Shown here in pieces: positions 13,001 to 28,300 of a stretch of DNA of 64,000 bases; the first letter of the stretch is position 1, and each line of letters starts with the position of its first letter. The notes beneath the pieces are model-generated. The model searched no databases. It was not told the origin of the DNA and saw only the letters and a list, made by a program, of their open reading frames with translations. The translations under genes and the position numbers were made by a program. The stretch is taken from assembly GCA_002049455.2 (NCBI GenBank), contig KV918827.1:186001-250000 (forward strand), written 5' to 3'. This DNA comes from Porphyra umbilicalis. Taxonomy: Eukaryota > Rhodophyta > Bangiophyceae > Bangiales > Bangiaceae.

Positions 13001-16000
13001 CAGACGTTTTGGATCGCCACGCACAAACTGCGGATGCAGGGGCGCACCTGGGCAGTGCAATCTGCTTTCCAAACCACCCGAAGACGTTTGGACTGCTCAA
13101 GTGCCGCCCCGCAGCATGCGCGGTGGACGATGCGCTGACATGCCGTATTGGGCGGTGACAGACGTTTCGGGTCGCCACGCGCAAACTACGCATGCACGGG
13201 CGTACGTGGGCGGCGCAATCTGCTTTCCACGACACCCGAAGACTCTCGGGGTGTCTATCCGCCACCACTCAGCATGCGCGGTTCACGCTGACCTGACAGC
13301 TGGTTTTCATAGGTGGCTGTATGGGGCGGTGACAGACGTTTTGGATCGCCACGCACAAACTGCGGATGCAGGGGCGCACCTGGGCAGTGCAATCTGCTTT
13401 CCAAACCACCCGAAGACGTTTGGACTGCTCAAGTGCCGCCCCGCAGCATGCGCGGTGGACGATGCGCTGACATGCCGTATTGGGCGGTGACAGACGTTTC
13501 GGGTCGCCACGCGCAAACTACGCATGCACGGGCGTACGTGGGCGCGCAATCTGCTTTCCACGACACCCGAAGACTCTCGGGGTGTCTATCCGCCACCACT
13601 CAGCATGCGCGGTTCACGCTGACCTGACAGCTGGTTTTCATAGGTGCTGTATGGGGCGGTGACAGACGTTTTGGATCGCCACGCACAAACTGCGGATGCA
13701 GGGGCGCACCTGGGCAGTGCAATCTGCTTTCCAAACCACCCGAAGACGTTTGGACTGCTCAAGTGCCGCCCCGCAGCATGCGCGGTGGACGATGCGCTGA
13801 CATGCCGTATTGGGCGGTGACAGACGTTTCGGGTCGCCACGCGCAAACTACGCATGCACGGGCGTACGTGGGCGGCGCAATCTGCTTTCCACGACACCCG
13901 AAGACTCTCGGGGTGTCTATCCGCCACCACTCAGCATGCGCGGTTCACGCTGACCTGACAGCTGGTTTTCATAGGTGCTGTATGGGGCGGTGACAGACGT
14001 TTTGGATCGCCACGCACAAACTGCGGATGCAGGGGCGCACCTGGGCAGTGCAATCTGCTTTCCAAACCACCCGAAGACGTTTGGACTGCTCAAGTGCCGC
14101 CCCGCAGCATGCGCGGTGGACGATGCGCTGACATGCCGTATTGGGCGGTGACAGACGTTTCGGGTCGCCACGCGCAAACTACGCATGCACGGGCGTACGT
14201 GGGCAGCGCAATCTGCTTTCCACGACACCCGAAGACTCTCGGGGTGTCTATCCGCCACCACTCAGCATGCGCGGTTCACGCTGACCTGACAGCTGGTTTT
14301 CATAGGTGCTGTATGGGGCGGTGACAGACGTTTTGGATCGCCACGCACAAACTGCGGATGCAGGGGCGCACCTGGGCAGTGCAATCTGCTTTCCAAACCA
14401 CCCGAAGACGTTTGGACTGCTCAAGTGCCGCCCCGCAGCATGCGCGGTGGACGATGCGCTGACATGCCGTATTGGGCGGTGACAGACGTTTCGGGTCGCC
14501 ACGCGCAAACTACGCATGCACGGGCGTACGTGGGCGGCGCAATCTGCTTTCCACGACACCCGAAGACTCTCGGGGTGTCTATCCGCCACCACTCAGCATG
14601 CGCGGTTCACGCTGACCTGACAGCTGGTTTTCATAGGTGCTGTATGGGGCGGTGACAGACGTTTTGGATCGCCACGCACAAACTGCGGATGCAGGGGCGC
14701 ACCTGGGCAGTGCAATCTGCTTTCCAAACCACCCGAAGACGTTTGGACTGCTCAAGTGCCGCCCCGCAGCATGCGCGGTGGACGATGCGCTGACATGCCG
14801 TATTGGGCGGTGACAGACGTTTCGGGTCGCCACGCGCAAACTACGCATGCACGGGCGTACGTGGGCGCGCAATCTGCTTTCCACGACACCCGAAGACTCT
14901 CGGGGTGTCTATCCGCCACCACTCAGCATGCGCGGTTCACGCTGACCTGACAGCTGGTTTTCATAGGTGCTGTATGGGGCGGTGACAGACGTTTTGGATC
15001 GCCACGCACAAACTGCGGATGCAGGGGCGCACCTGGGCAGTGCAATCTGCTTTCCAAACCACCCGAAGACGTTTGGACTGCTCAAGTGCCGCCCCGCAGC
15101 ATGCGCGGTGGACGATGCGCTGACATGCCGTATTGGGCGGTGACAGACGTTTCGGGTCGCCACGCGCAAACTACGCATGCACGGGCGTACGTGGGCGCGC
15201 AATCTGCTTTCCACGACACCCGAAGACTCTCGGGGTGTCTATCCGCCACCACTCAGCATGCGCGGTTCACGCTGACCTGACAGCTGGTTTTCATAGGTGG
15301 CTGTATGGGGCGGTGACAGACGTTTTGGATCGCCACGCACAAACTGCGGATGCAGGGGCGCACCTGGGCAGTGCAATCTGCTTTCCAAACCACCCGAAGA
15401 CGTTTGGACTGCTCAAGTGCCGCCCCGCAGCATGCGCGGTGGACGATGCGCTGACATGCCGTATTGGGCGGTGACAGACGTTTCGGGTCGCCACGCGCAA
15501 ACTACGCATGCACGGGCGTACGTGGGCGGCGCAATCTGCTTTCCACGACACCCGAAGACTCTCGGGGTGTCTATCCGCCACCACTCAGCATGCGCGGTTC
15601 ACGCTGACCTGACAGCTGGTTTTCATAGGTGGCTGTATGGGGCGGTGACAGACGTTTTGGATCGCCACGCACAAACTGCGGATGCAGGGGCGCACCTGGG
15701 CAGTGCAATCTGCTTTCCAAACCACCCGAAGACGTTTGGACTGCTCAAGTGCCGCCCCGCAGCATGCGCGGTGGACGATGCGCTGACATGCCGTATTGGG
15801 CGGTGACAGACGTTTCGGGTCGCCACGCGCAAACTACGCATGCACGGGCGTACGTGGGCGGCGCAATCTGCTTTCCACGACACCCGAAGACTCTCGGGGT
15901 GTCTATCCGCCACCACTCAGCATGCGCGGTTCACGCTGACCTGACAGCTGGTTTTCATAGGTGCTGTATGGGGCGGTGACAGACGTTTTGGATCGCCACG

Positions 16001-19000
16001 CACAAACTGCGGATGCAGGGGCGCACCTGGGCAGTGCAATCTGCTTTCCAAACCACCCGAAGACGTTTGGACTGCTCAAGTGCCGCCCCGCAGCATGCGC
16101 GGTGGACGATGCGCTGACATGCCGTATTGGGCGGTGACAGACGTTTCGGGTCGCCACGCGCAAACTACGCATGCACGGGCGTACGTGGGCGCGCAATCTG
16201 CTTTCCACGACACCCGAAGACTCTCGGGGTGTCTATCCGCCACCACTCAGCATGCGCGGTTCACGCTGACCTGACAGCTGGTTTTCATAGGTGCCTGTAT
16301 GGGGCGGTGACAGACGTTTTGGATCGCCACGCACAAACTGCGGATGCAGGGGCGCACCTGGGCAGTGCAATCTGCTTTCCAAACCACCCGAAGACGTTTG
16401 GACTGCTCAAGTGCCGCCCCGCAGCATGCGCGGTGGACGATGCGCTGACATGCCGTATTGGGCGGTGACAGACGTTTCGGGTCGCCACGCGCAAACTACG
16501 CATGCACGGGCGTACGTGGGCGGCGCAATCTGCTTTCCACGACACCCGAAGACTCTCGGGGTGTCTATCCGCCACCACTCAGCATGCGCGGTTCACGCTG
16601 ACCTGACAGCTGGTTTTCATAGGTGCCTGTATGGGGCGGTGACAGACGTTTTGGATCGCCACGCACAAACTGCGGATGCAGGGGCGCACCTGGGCAGTGC
16701 AATCTGCTTTCCAAACCACCCGAAGACGTTTGGACTGCTCAAGTGCCGCCCCGCAGCATGCGCGGTGGACGATGCGCTGACATGCCGTATTGGGCGGTGA
16801 CAGACGTTTCGGGTCGCCACGCGCAAACTACGCATGCACGGGCGTACGTGGGCGGCGCAATCTGCTTTCCACGACACCCGAAGACTCTCGGGGTGTCTAT
16901 CCGCCACCACTCAGCATGCGCGGTTCACGCTGACCTGACAGCTGGTTTTCATAGGTGCTGTATGGGGCGGTGACAGACGTTTTGGATCGCCACGCACAAA
17001 CTGCGGATGCAGGGGCGCACCTGGGCAGTGCAATCTGCTTTCCAAACCACCCGAAGACGTTTGGACTGCTCAAGTGCCGCCCCGCAGCATGCGCGGTGGA
17101 CGATGCGCTGACATGCCGTATTGGGCGGTGACAGACGTTTCGGGTCGCCACGCGCAAACTACGCATGCACGGGCGTACGTGGGCGGCGCAATCTGCTTTC
17201 CACGACACCCGAAGACTCTCGGGGTGTCTATCCGCCACCACTCAGCATGCGCGGTTCACGCTGACCTGACAGCTGGTTTTCATAGGTGCTGTATGGGGCG
17301 GTGACAGACGTTTTGGATCGCCACGCACAAACTGCGGATGCAGGGGCGCACCTGGGCAGTGCAATCTGCTTTCCAAACCACCCGAAGACGTTTGGACTGC
17401 TCAAGTGCCGCCCCGCAGCATGCGCGGTGGACGATGCGCTGACATGCCGTATTGGGCGGTGACAGACGTTTCGGGTCGCCACGCGCAAACTACGCATGCA
17501 CGGGCGTACGTGGGCGCGCAATCTGCTTTCCACGACACCCGAAGACTCTCGGGGTGTCTATCCGCCACCACTCAGCATGCGCGGTTCACGCTGACCTGAC
17601 AGCTGGTTTTCATAGGTGCTGTATGGGGCGGTGACAGACGTTTTGGATCGCCACGCACAAACTGCGGATGCAGGGGCGCACCTGGGCAGTGCAATCTGCT
17701 TTCCAAACCACCCGAAGACGTTTGGACTGCTCAAGTGCCGCCCCGCAGCATGCGCGGTGGACGATGCGCTGACATGCCGTATTGGGCGGTGACAGACGTT
17801 TCGGGTCGCCACGCGCAAACTACGCATGCACGGGCGTACGTGGGCGCGCAATCTGCTTTCCACGACACCCGAAGACTCTCGGGGTGTCTATCCGCCACCA
17901 CTCAGCATGCGCGGTTCACGCTGACCTGACAGCTGGTTTTCATAGGTGCTGTATGGGGCGGTGACAGACGTTTTGGATCGCCACGCACAAACTGCGGATG
18001 CAGGGGCGCACCTGGGCAGTGCAATCTGCTTTCCAAACCACCCGAAGACGTTTGGACTGCTCAAGTGCCGCCCCGCAGCATGCGCGGTGGACGATGCGCT
18101 GACATGCCGTATTGGGCGGTGACAGACGTTTCGGGTCGCCACGCGCAAACTACGCATGCACGGCGTACGTGGGCGCGCAATCTGCTTTCCACGACACCCG
18201 AAGACTCTCGGGGTGTCTATCCGCCACCACTCAGCATGCGCGGTTCACGCTGACCTGACAGCTGGTTTTCATAGGTGCTGTATGGGGCGGTGACAGACGT
18301 TTTGGATCGCCACGCACAAACTGCGGATGCAGGGGCGCACCTGGGCAGTGCAATCTGCTTTCCAAACCACCCGAAGACGTTTGGACTGCTCAAGTGCCGC
18401 CCCGCAGCATGCGCGGTGGACGATGCGCTGACATGCCGTATTGGGCGGTGACAGACGTTTCGGGTCGCCACGCGCAAACTACGCATGCACGGCGTACGTG
18501 GGCGCGCAATCTGCTTTCCACGACACCCGAAGACTCTCGGGGTGTCTATCCGCCACCACTCAGCATGCGCGGTTCACGCTGACCTGACAGCTGGTTTTCA
18601 TAGGTGCTGTATGGGGCGGTGACAGACGTTTTGGATCGCCACGCACAAACTGCGGATGCAGGGGCGCACCTGGGCAGTGCAATCTGCTTTCCAAACCACC
18701 CGAAGACGTTTGGACTGCTCAAGTGCCGCCCCGCAGCATGCGCGGTGGACGATGCGCTGACATGCCGTATTGGGCGGTGACAGACGTTTCGGGTCGCCAC
18801 GCGCAAACTACGCATGCACGGGCGTACGTGGGCAGCGCAATCTGCTTTCCACGACACCCGAAGACTCTCGGGGTGTCTATCCGCCACCACTCAGCATGCG
18901 CGGTTCACGCTGACCTGACAGCTGGTTTTCATAGGTGCTGTATGGGCGGTGACAGACGTTTTGGATCGCCACGCACAAACTGCGGATGCAGGGGCGCACC

Positions 19001-22000
19001 TGGGCAGTGCAATCTGCTTTCCAAACCACCCGAAGACGTTTGGACTGCTCAAGTGCCGCCCCGCAGCATGCGCGGTGGACGATGCGCTGACATGCCGTAT
19101 TGGGCGGTGACAGACGTTTCGGGTCGCCACGCGCAAACTACGCATGCACGGGCGTACGTGGGCAGCGCAATCTGCTTTCCACGACACCCGAAGACTCTGG
19201 GTGTCTATCCGCCACCACTCAGCATGCGCGGTTCACGCTGACCTGACAGCTGGTTTTCATAGGTGCCTGTATGGGGCGGTGACAGACGTTTTGGATCGCC
19301 ACGCACAAACTGCGGATGCAGGGGCGCACCTGGGCAGTGCAATCTGCTTTCCAACCACCCGAAGACGTTTGGACTGCTCAAGTGCCGCCCCGCAGCATGC
19401 GCGGTGGACGATGCGCTGACATGCCGTATTGGGCGGTGACAGACGTTTCGGGTCGCCACGCGCAAACTACGCATGCAGGGCGTACGTGGGCAGCGCAATC
19501 TGCTTTCCACGACACCCGAAGACTCTGGGGTGTCTATCCGCCACCACTCAGCATGCGCGGTTCACGCTGACCTGACAGCTGGTTTCATAGGTGCCTGTAT
19601 GGGGCGGTGACAGACGTTTTGGATCGCCACGCACAAACTGCGGATGCAGGGGCGCACCTGGGCAGTGCAATCTGCTTTCCAAACCACCCGAAGACGTTTG
19701 GACTGCTCAAGTGCCGCCCGCAGCATGCGCGGTGGACGATGCGCTGACATGCCGTATTGGCCGGTGACAGACGTTTCGGGTCGCCACGCGCAAACTACGC
19801 ATGCAGGGCGTACGTGGGCGGCGCAATCTGCTTTCCACGACACCCGAAGACTCTGGGTGTCTATCCGCCACCACTCAGCATGCGCGGTTCACGCTGACCT
19901 GACAGCTGGTTTTCATAGGTGCCTGTATGGGGCGGTGACAGACGTTTTGGATCGCCACGCACAAACTGCGGATGCAGGGGCGACCTGGGCAGTGCAATCT
20001 GCTTTCCAAACACCCGAAGACGTTTGGACTGCTCAAGTGCCGCCCCGCAGCATGCGCGGTGGACGATGCGCTGACATGCCGTATTGGGCCGGTGACAGAC
20101 GTTTCGGGTCGCCACGCGCAAACTACGCATGCACGGGCGTACGTGGGCAGCGCAATCTGCTTTCCACGACACCCGAAGACTCTGGGTGTCTATCCGCCAC
20201 CACTCAGCATGCGCGGTTACGCTGACCTGACAGCTGGTTTTCATAGGTGCCTGTATGGGGCGGTGACAGACGTTTTGGATCGCCACGCACAAACTGCGGA
20301 TGCAGGGGCGCACCTGGGCAGTGCAATCTGCTTTCCAACCACCCGAAGACGTTTGGACTGCTCAAGTGCCGCCCCGCAGCATGCGCGGTGGACGATGCGC
20401 TGACATGCCGTATTGGCCGGTGACAGACGTTTCGGGTCGCCACGCGCAAACTACGCATGCACGGGCGTACGTGGGCAGCGCAATCTGCTTTCCACGACAC
20501 CCGAAGACTCTTGGGTGTCTATCCGCCACCACTCAGCATGCGCGGTTCACGCTGACCTGACAGCTGGTTTTCATAGGTGCCTGTATGGGGCGGTGACAGA
20601 CGTTTTGGATCGCCACGCACAAACTGCGGATGCAGGGGCGCACCTGGGCAGTGCAATCTGCTTTCCAAACACCCGAAGACGTTTGGACTGCTCAAGTGCC
20701 GCCCCGCAGCATGCGCGGTGGACGATGCGCTGACATGCCGTATTGGGCCGGTGACAGACGTTTCGGGTCGCCACGCGCAAACTACGCATGCACGGGCGTA
20801 CGTGGGCGCGCAATCTGCTTTCCACGACACCCGAAGACTCTGGGTGTCTATCCGCCACCACTCAGCATGCGCGGTTCACGCTGACCTGACAGCTGGTTTC
20901 ATAGGTGCCTGTATGGGGCGGTGACAGACGTTTTGGATCGCCACGCACAAACTGCGGATGCAGGGGCGCACCTGGGCAGTGCAATCTGCTTTCCAAACCA
21001 CCCGAAGACGTTTGGACTGCTCAAGTGCCGCCCCGCAGCATGCGCGGTGGACGATGCGCTGACATGCCGTATTGGGCGGTGACAGACGTTTCGGGTCGCC
21101 ACGCGCAAACTACGCATGCACGGGCGTACGTGGGCAGCGCAATCTGCTTTCCACGACACCCGAAGACTCTGGGGTGTCTATCCGCCACCACTCAGCATGC
21201 GCGGTTCACGCTGACCTGACAGCTGGTTTTCATAGGTGCTGTATGGGGCGGTGACAGACGTTTTGGATCGCCACGCACAAACTGCGGATGCAGGGGCGAC
21301 CTGGGCAGTGCAATCTGCTTTCCAAACCACCCGAAGACGTTTGGACTGCTCAAGTGCCGCCCCGCAGCATGCGCGGTGGACGATGCGCTGACATGCCGTA
21401 TTGGGCGGTGACAGACGTTTCGGGTCGCCACGCGCAAACTACGCATGCAGGGCGTACGTGGGCAGCGCAATCTGCTTTCCACGACACCCGAAGACTCTGG
21501 GGTGTCTATCCGCCACCACTCAGCATGCGCGGTTCACGCTGACCTGACAGCTGGTTTCATAGGTGCTGTATGGGGCGGTGACAGACGTTTTGGATCGCCA
21601 CGCACAAACTGCGGATGCAGGGGCGCACCTGGGCAGTGCAATCTGCTTTCCAAACCACCCGAAGACGTTTGGACTGCTCAAGTGCCGCCCCGCAGCATGC
21701 GCGGTGGACGATGCGCTGACATGCCGTATTGGCGGTGACAGACGTTTCGGGTCGCCACGCGCAAACTACGCATGCACGGGCGTACGTGGGCGGCGCAATC
21801 TGCTTTCCACGACACCCGAAGACTCTGGGGTGTCTATCCGCCACCACTCAGCATGCGCGGTTCACGCTGACCTGACAGCTGGTTTTCATAGGTGCCTGTA
21901 TGGGGCGGTGACAGACGTTTTGGATCGCCACGCACAAACTGCGGATGCAGGGGCGCACCTGGGCAGTGCAATCTGCTTTCCAAACCACCCGAAGACGTTT

Positions 22001-22391
22001 GGACTGCTCAAGTGCCGCCCCGCAGCATGCGCGGTGGACGATGCGCTGACATGCCGTATTGGCCGGTGACAGACGTTTCGGGTCGCCACGCGCAAACTAC
22101 GCATGCACGGGCGTACGTGGGCAGCGCAATCTGCTTTCCACGACACCCGAAGACTCTGGGGTGTCTATCCGCCACCACTCAGCATGCGCGGTTACGCTGA
22201 CCTGACAGCTGGTTTCCATAGGTGCTGTATGGGGCGGTGACAGACGTTTTGGATCGCCACGCACAAACTGCGGATGCAGGGCGACCTGGGCAGTGCAATC
22301 TGCTTTCCAAACCACCCGAAGACGTTTGGACTGCTCAAGTGCCGCCCCGCAGCATGCGCGGTGGACGATGCGCTGACATGCCGTATTGGCC
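10020..22391 (+). repeat. Dimeric satellite array, block 2
   Basis: Same head-to-tail A+B dimer (about 331 bp, about 37 units) with a different set of fixed variants: A has GTTTTGGATCGCC, B has GTTTCGGGTCGCC, and the block also has ACTACGCATGCACGGG, CGTACGTGGGC, GCGGTTCACGCTG and GCTCAAGTGCC. Unit lengths vary by 1-3 bp, for example GTGCTGTATGG versus GTGCCTGTATGG or GTGGCTGTATGG. The first unit after the gap (10020-10330) and the stretch 19190-22391 are rich in single-base insertions or deletions in homopolymers. No gene is supported in this block. Confidence 0.97.
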
Positions 22392-25300
22392 GGTGACAGA
22401 CGTTTCGGGTCGCCACGCGCAAACTACGCACGCAGGGCGTACCTGGGCAGCGCAATCTGCTTTCCACGACACCCGAAGACTCTGGAGTGTCTATCTGCCA
22501 CCACCCAGCATGCGCGGTTAACGCTGACCTGACGGCTGGTTTCCATAGGTGCCTGTATGGGGCGGTGACAGACGTTTTGGATCGCCACGCACAAACTGCG
22601 GATGCAGGGGCGTACCTGGGCAGTGCAATCTGCTTTCCAAACACCCGAAGACGTTTGGACTGCTCAAGTGCCGCCCCGCAGCATGCGCGGTGGACGATGC
22701 GCTGACATGCCGTATTGGCCGGTGACAGACGTTTCGGGTCGCCACGCGCAAACTACGCACGCAGGGCGTACCTGGGCAGCGCAATCTGCTTTCCACGACA
22801 CCCGAAGACTCTGGAGTGTCTATCTGCCACCACCCAGCATGCGCGGTTAACGCTGACCTGACGGCTGGTTTCCATAGGTGCCTGTATGGGGCGGTGACAG
22901 ACGTTTTGGATCGCCACGCACAAACTGCGGATGCAGGGGCGTACCTGGGCAGTGCAATCTGCTTTCCAAACACCCGAAGACGTTTGGACTGCTGAAGTGC
23001 CGCCCCGCAGCATGCGCGGTGGACGATGCGCTGACATGCCGTATTGGCCGGTGACAGACGTTTCGGGTCGCCACGCGCAAACTACGCACGCAGGGGCGTA
23101 CCTGGGCAGCGCAATCTGCTTTCCACGACACCCGAAGACTCTGGAGTGTCTATCTGCCACCACCCAGCATGCGCGGTTAACGCTGACCTGACGGCTGGTT
23201 TCCATAGGTGCCTGTATGGGGCGGTGACAGACGTTTTGGATCGCCACGCACAAACTGCGGATGCAGGGGCGTACCTGGGCAGTGCAATCTGCTTTCCAAC
23301 ACACCCGAAGACGTTTGGACTGCTGAAGTGCCGCCCCGCAGCATGCGCGGTGGACGATGCGCTGACATGCCGTATTGGCCGGTGACAGACGTTTCGGGTC
23401 GCCACGCGCAAACTACGCACGCAGGGGCGTACCTGGGCAGCGCAATCTGCTTTCCACGACACCCGAAGACTCTGGAGTGTCTATCTGCCACCACCCAGCA
23501 TGCGCGGTTAACGCTGACCTGACGGCTGGTTTCCATAGGTGCCTGTATGGGGCGGTGACAGACGTTTTGGATCGCCACGCACAAACTGCGGATGCAGGGG
23601 CGTACCTGGGCAGTGCAATCTGCTTTCCAACACACCCGAAGACGTTTGGACTGCTGAAGTGCCGCCCCGCAGCATGCGCGGTGGACGATGCGCTGACATG
23701 CCGTATTGGCCGGTGACAGACGTTTCGGGTCGCCACGCGCAAACTACGCACGCAGGGCGTACCTGGGCAGCGCAATCTGCTTTCCACGACACCCGAAGAC
23801 TCTGGAGTGTCTATCTGCCACCACCCAGCATGCGCGGTTAACGCTGACCTGACGGCTGGTTTCCATAGGTGCCTGTATGGGGCGGTGACAGACGTTTTGG
23901 ATCGCCACGCACAAACTGCGGATGCAGGGGCGTACCTGGGCAGTGCAATCTGCTTTCCAACACACCCGAAGACGTTTGGACTGCTGAAGTGCCGCCCCGC
24001 AGCATGCGCGGTGCACGATGCGCTGACATGCCGTATTGGCCGGTGACAGACGTTTCGGGTCGCCACGCGCAAACTACGCACGCAGGGGCGTACCTGGGCA
24101 GCGCAATCTGCTTTCCACGACACCCGAAGACTCTGGAGTGTCTATCTGCCACCACCCAGCATGCGCGGTTAACGCTGACCTGACGGCTGGTTTCCATAGG
24201 TGCCTGTATGGGGCGGTGACAGACGTTTTGGATCGCCACGCACAAACTGCGGATGCAGGGGCGTACCTGGGCAGTGCAATCTGCTTTCCAACACACCCGA
24301 AGACGTTTGGACTGCTGAAGTGCCGCCCCGCAGCATGCGCGGTGCACGATGCGCTGACATGCCGTATTGGCCGGTGACAGACGTTTCGGGTCGCCACGCG
24401 CAAACTACGCACGCAGGGGCGTACCTGGGCAGCGCAATCTGCTTTCCACGACACCCGAAGACTCTGGAGTGTCTATCTGCCACCACCCAGCATGCGCGGT
24501 TAACGCTGACCTGACGGCTGGTTTCCATAGGTGCCTGTATGGGGCGGTGACAGACGTTTTGGATCGCCACGCACAAACTGCGGATGCAGGGGCGTACCTG
24601 GGCAGTGCAATCTGCTTTCCAACACACCCGAAGACGTTTGGACTGCTGAAGTGCCGCCCCGCAGCATGCGCGGTGGACGATGCGCTGACATGCCGTATTG
24701 GCCGGTGACAGACGTTTCGGGTCGCCACGCGCAAACTACGCACGCAGGGGCGTACCTGGGCAGCGCAATCTGCTTTCCACGACACCCGAAGACTCTGGAG
24801 TGTCTATCTGCCACCACCCAGCATGCGCGGTTAACGCTGACCTGACGGCTGGTTTCCATAGGTGCCTGTATGGGGCGGTGACAGACGTTTTGGATCGCCA
24901 CGCACAAACTGCGGATGCAGGGGCGTACCTGGGCAGTGCAATCTGCTTTCCAACACACCCGAAGACGTTTGGACTGCTGAAGTGCCGCCCCGCAGCATGC
25001 GCGGTGCACGATGCGCTGACATGCCGTATTGGCCGGTGACAGACGTTTCGGGTCGCCACGCGCAAACTACGCACGCAGGGCGTACCTGGGCAGCGCAATC
25101 TGCTTTCCACGACACCCGAAGACTCTGGAGTGTCTATCTGCCACCACCCAGCATGCGCGGTTAACGCTGACCTGACGGCTGGTTTCCATAGGTGCCTGTA
25201 TGGGGCGGTGACAGACGTTTTGGATCGCCACGCACAAACTGCGGATGCAGGGGCGTACCTGGGCAGTGCAATCTGCTTTCCAACACACCCGAAGACGTTT

Positions 25301-28300
25301 GGACTGCTGAAGTGCCGCCCCGCAGCATGCGCGGTGGACGATGCGCTGACATGCCGTATTGGCCGGTGACAGACGTTTCGGGTCGCCACGCGCAAACTAC
25401 GCACGCAGGGGCGTACCTGGGCAGCGCAATCTGCTTTCCACGACACCCGAAGACTCTGGAGTGTCTATCTGCCACCACCCAGCATGCGCGGTTAACGCTG
25501 ACCTGACGGCTGGTTTCCATAGGTGCCTGTATGGGGCGGTGACAGACGTTTTGGATCGCCACGCACAAACTGCGGATGCAGGGGCGTACCTGGGCAGTGC
25601 AATCTGCTTTCCAACACACCCGAAGACGTTTGGACTGCTGAAGTGCCGCCCCGCAGCATGCGCGGTGCACGATGCGCTGACATGCCGTATTGGCCGGTGA
25701 CAGACGTTTCGGGTCGCCACGCGCAAACTACGCACGCAGGGGCGTACCTGGGCAGCGCAATCTGCTTTCCACGACACCCGAAGACTCTTGGAGTGTCTAT
25801 CTGCCACCACCCAGCATGCGCGGTTAACGCTGACCTGACGGCTGGTTTCCATAGGTGCCTGTATGGGGCGGTGACAGACGTTTTGGATCGCCACGCACAA
25901 ACTGCGGATGCAGGGGCGTACCTGGGCAGTGCAATCTGCTTTCCAACACACCCGAAGACGTTTGGACTGCTGAAGTGCCGCCCCGCAGCATGCGCGGTGC
26001 ACGATGCGCTGACATGCCGTATTGGCCGGTGACAGACGTTTCGGGTCGCCACGCGCAAACTACGCACGCAGGGGCGTACCTGGGCAGCGCAATCTGCTTT
26101 CCACGACACCCGAAGACTCTGGAGTGTCTATCTGCCACCACCCAGCATGCGCGGTTAACGCTGACCTGACGGCTGGTTTCCATAGGTGCCTGTATGGGGC
26201 GGTGACAGACGTTTTGGATCGCCACGCACAAACTGCGGATGCAGGGGCGTACCTGGGCAGTGCAATCTGCTTTCCAACACACCCGAAGACGTTTGGACTG
26301 CTGAAGTGCCGCCCCGCAGCATGCGCGGTGGACGATGCGCTGACATGCCGTATTGGCCGGTGACAGACGTTTCGGGTCGCCACGCGCAAACTACGCACGC
26401 AGGGGCGTACCTGGGCAGCGCAATCTGCTTTCCACGACACCCGAAGACTCTGGAGTGTCTATCTGCCACCACCCAGCATGCGCGGTTAACGCTGACCTGA
26501 CGGCTGGTTTCCATAGGTGCCTGTATGGGGCGGTGACAGACGTTTTGGATCGCCACGCACAAACTGCGGATGCAGGGGCGTACCTGGGCAGTGCAATCTG
26601 CTTTCCAACACACCCGAAGACGTTTGGACTGCTGAAGTGCCGCCCCGCAGCATGCGCGGTGCACGATGCGCTGACATGCCGTATTGGCCGGTGACAGACG
26701 TTTCGGGTCGCCACGCGCAAACTACGCACGCAGGGGCGTACCTGGGCAGCGCAATCTGCTTTCCACGACACCCGAAGACTCTTGGAGTGTCTATCTGCCA
26801 CCACCCAGCATGCGCGGTTAACGCTGACCTGACGGCTGGTTTCCATAGGTGCCTGTATGGGGCGGTGACAGACGTTTTGGATCGCCACGCACAAACTGCG
26901 GATGCAGGGGCGTACCTGGGCAGTGCAATCTGCTTTCCAACACACCCGAAGACGTTTGGACTGCTGAAGTGCCGCCCCGCAGCATGCGCGGTGCACGATG
27001 CGCTGACATGCCGTATTGGCCGGTGACAGACGTTTCGGGTCGCCACGCGCAAACTACGCACGCAGGGGCGTACCTGGGCAGCGCAATCTGCTTTCCACGA
27101 CACCCGAAGACTCTGGAGTGTCTATCTGCCACCACCCAGCATGCGCGGTTAACGCTGACCTGACGGCTGGTTTCCATAGGTGCCTGTATGGGGCGGTGAC
27201 AGACGTTTTGGATCGCCACGCACAAACTGCGGATGCAGGGGCGTACCTGGGCAGTGCAATCTGCTTTCCAACACACCCGAAGACGTTTGGACTGCTGAAG
27301 TGCCGCCCCGCAGCATGCGCGGTGCACGATGCGCTGACATGCCGTATTGGCCGGTGACAGACGTTTCGGGTCGCCACGCGCAAACTACGCACGCAGGGGC
27401 GTACCTGGGCAGCGCAATCTGCTTTCCACGACACCCGAAGACTCTTGGAGTGTCTATCTGCCACCACCCAGCATGCGCGGTTAACGCTGACCTGACGGCT
27501 GGTTTCCATAGGTGCCTGTATGGGGCGGTGACAGACGTTTTGGATCGCCACGCACAAACTGCGGATGCAGGGGCGTACCTGGGCAGTGCAATCTGCTTTC
27601 CAACACACCCGAAGACGTTTGGACTGCTGAAGTGCCGCCCCGCAGCATGCGCGGTGCACGATGCGCTGACATGCCGTATTGGCCGGTGACAGACGTTTCG
27701 GGTCGCCACGCGCAAACTACGCACGCAGGGGCGTACCTGGGCAGCGCAATCTGCTTTCCACGACACCCGAAGACTCTTGGAGTGTCTATCTGCCACCACC
27801 CAGCATGCGCGGTTAACGCTGACCTGACGGCTGGTTTCCATAGGTGCCTGTATGGGGCGGTGACAGACGTTTTGGATCGCCACGCACAAACTGCGGATGC
27901 AGGGGCGTACCTGGGCAGTGCAATCTGCTTTCCAACACACCCGAAGACGTTTGGACTGCTGAAGTGCCGCCCCGCAGCATGCGCGGTGCACGATGCGCTG
28001 ACATGCCGTATTGGCCGGTGACAGACGTTTCGGGTCGCCACGCGCAAACTACGCACGCAGGGGCGTACCTGGGCAGCGCAATCTGCTTTCCACGACACCC
28101 GAAGACTCTTGGAGTGTCTATCTGCCACCACCCAGCATGCGCGGTTAACGCTGACCTGACGGCTGGTTTCCATAGGTGCCTGTATGGGGCGGTGACAGAC
28201 GTTTTGGATCGCCACGCACAAACTGCGGATGCAGGGGCGTACCTGGGCAGTGCAATCTGCTTTCCAACACACCCGAAGACGTTTGGACTGCTGAAGTGCC

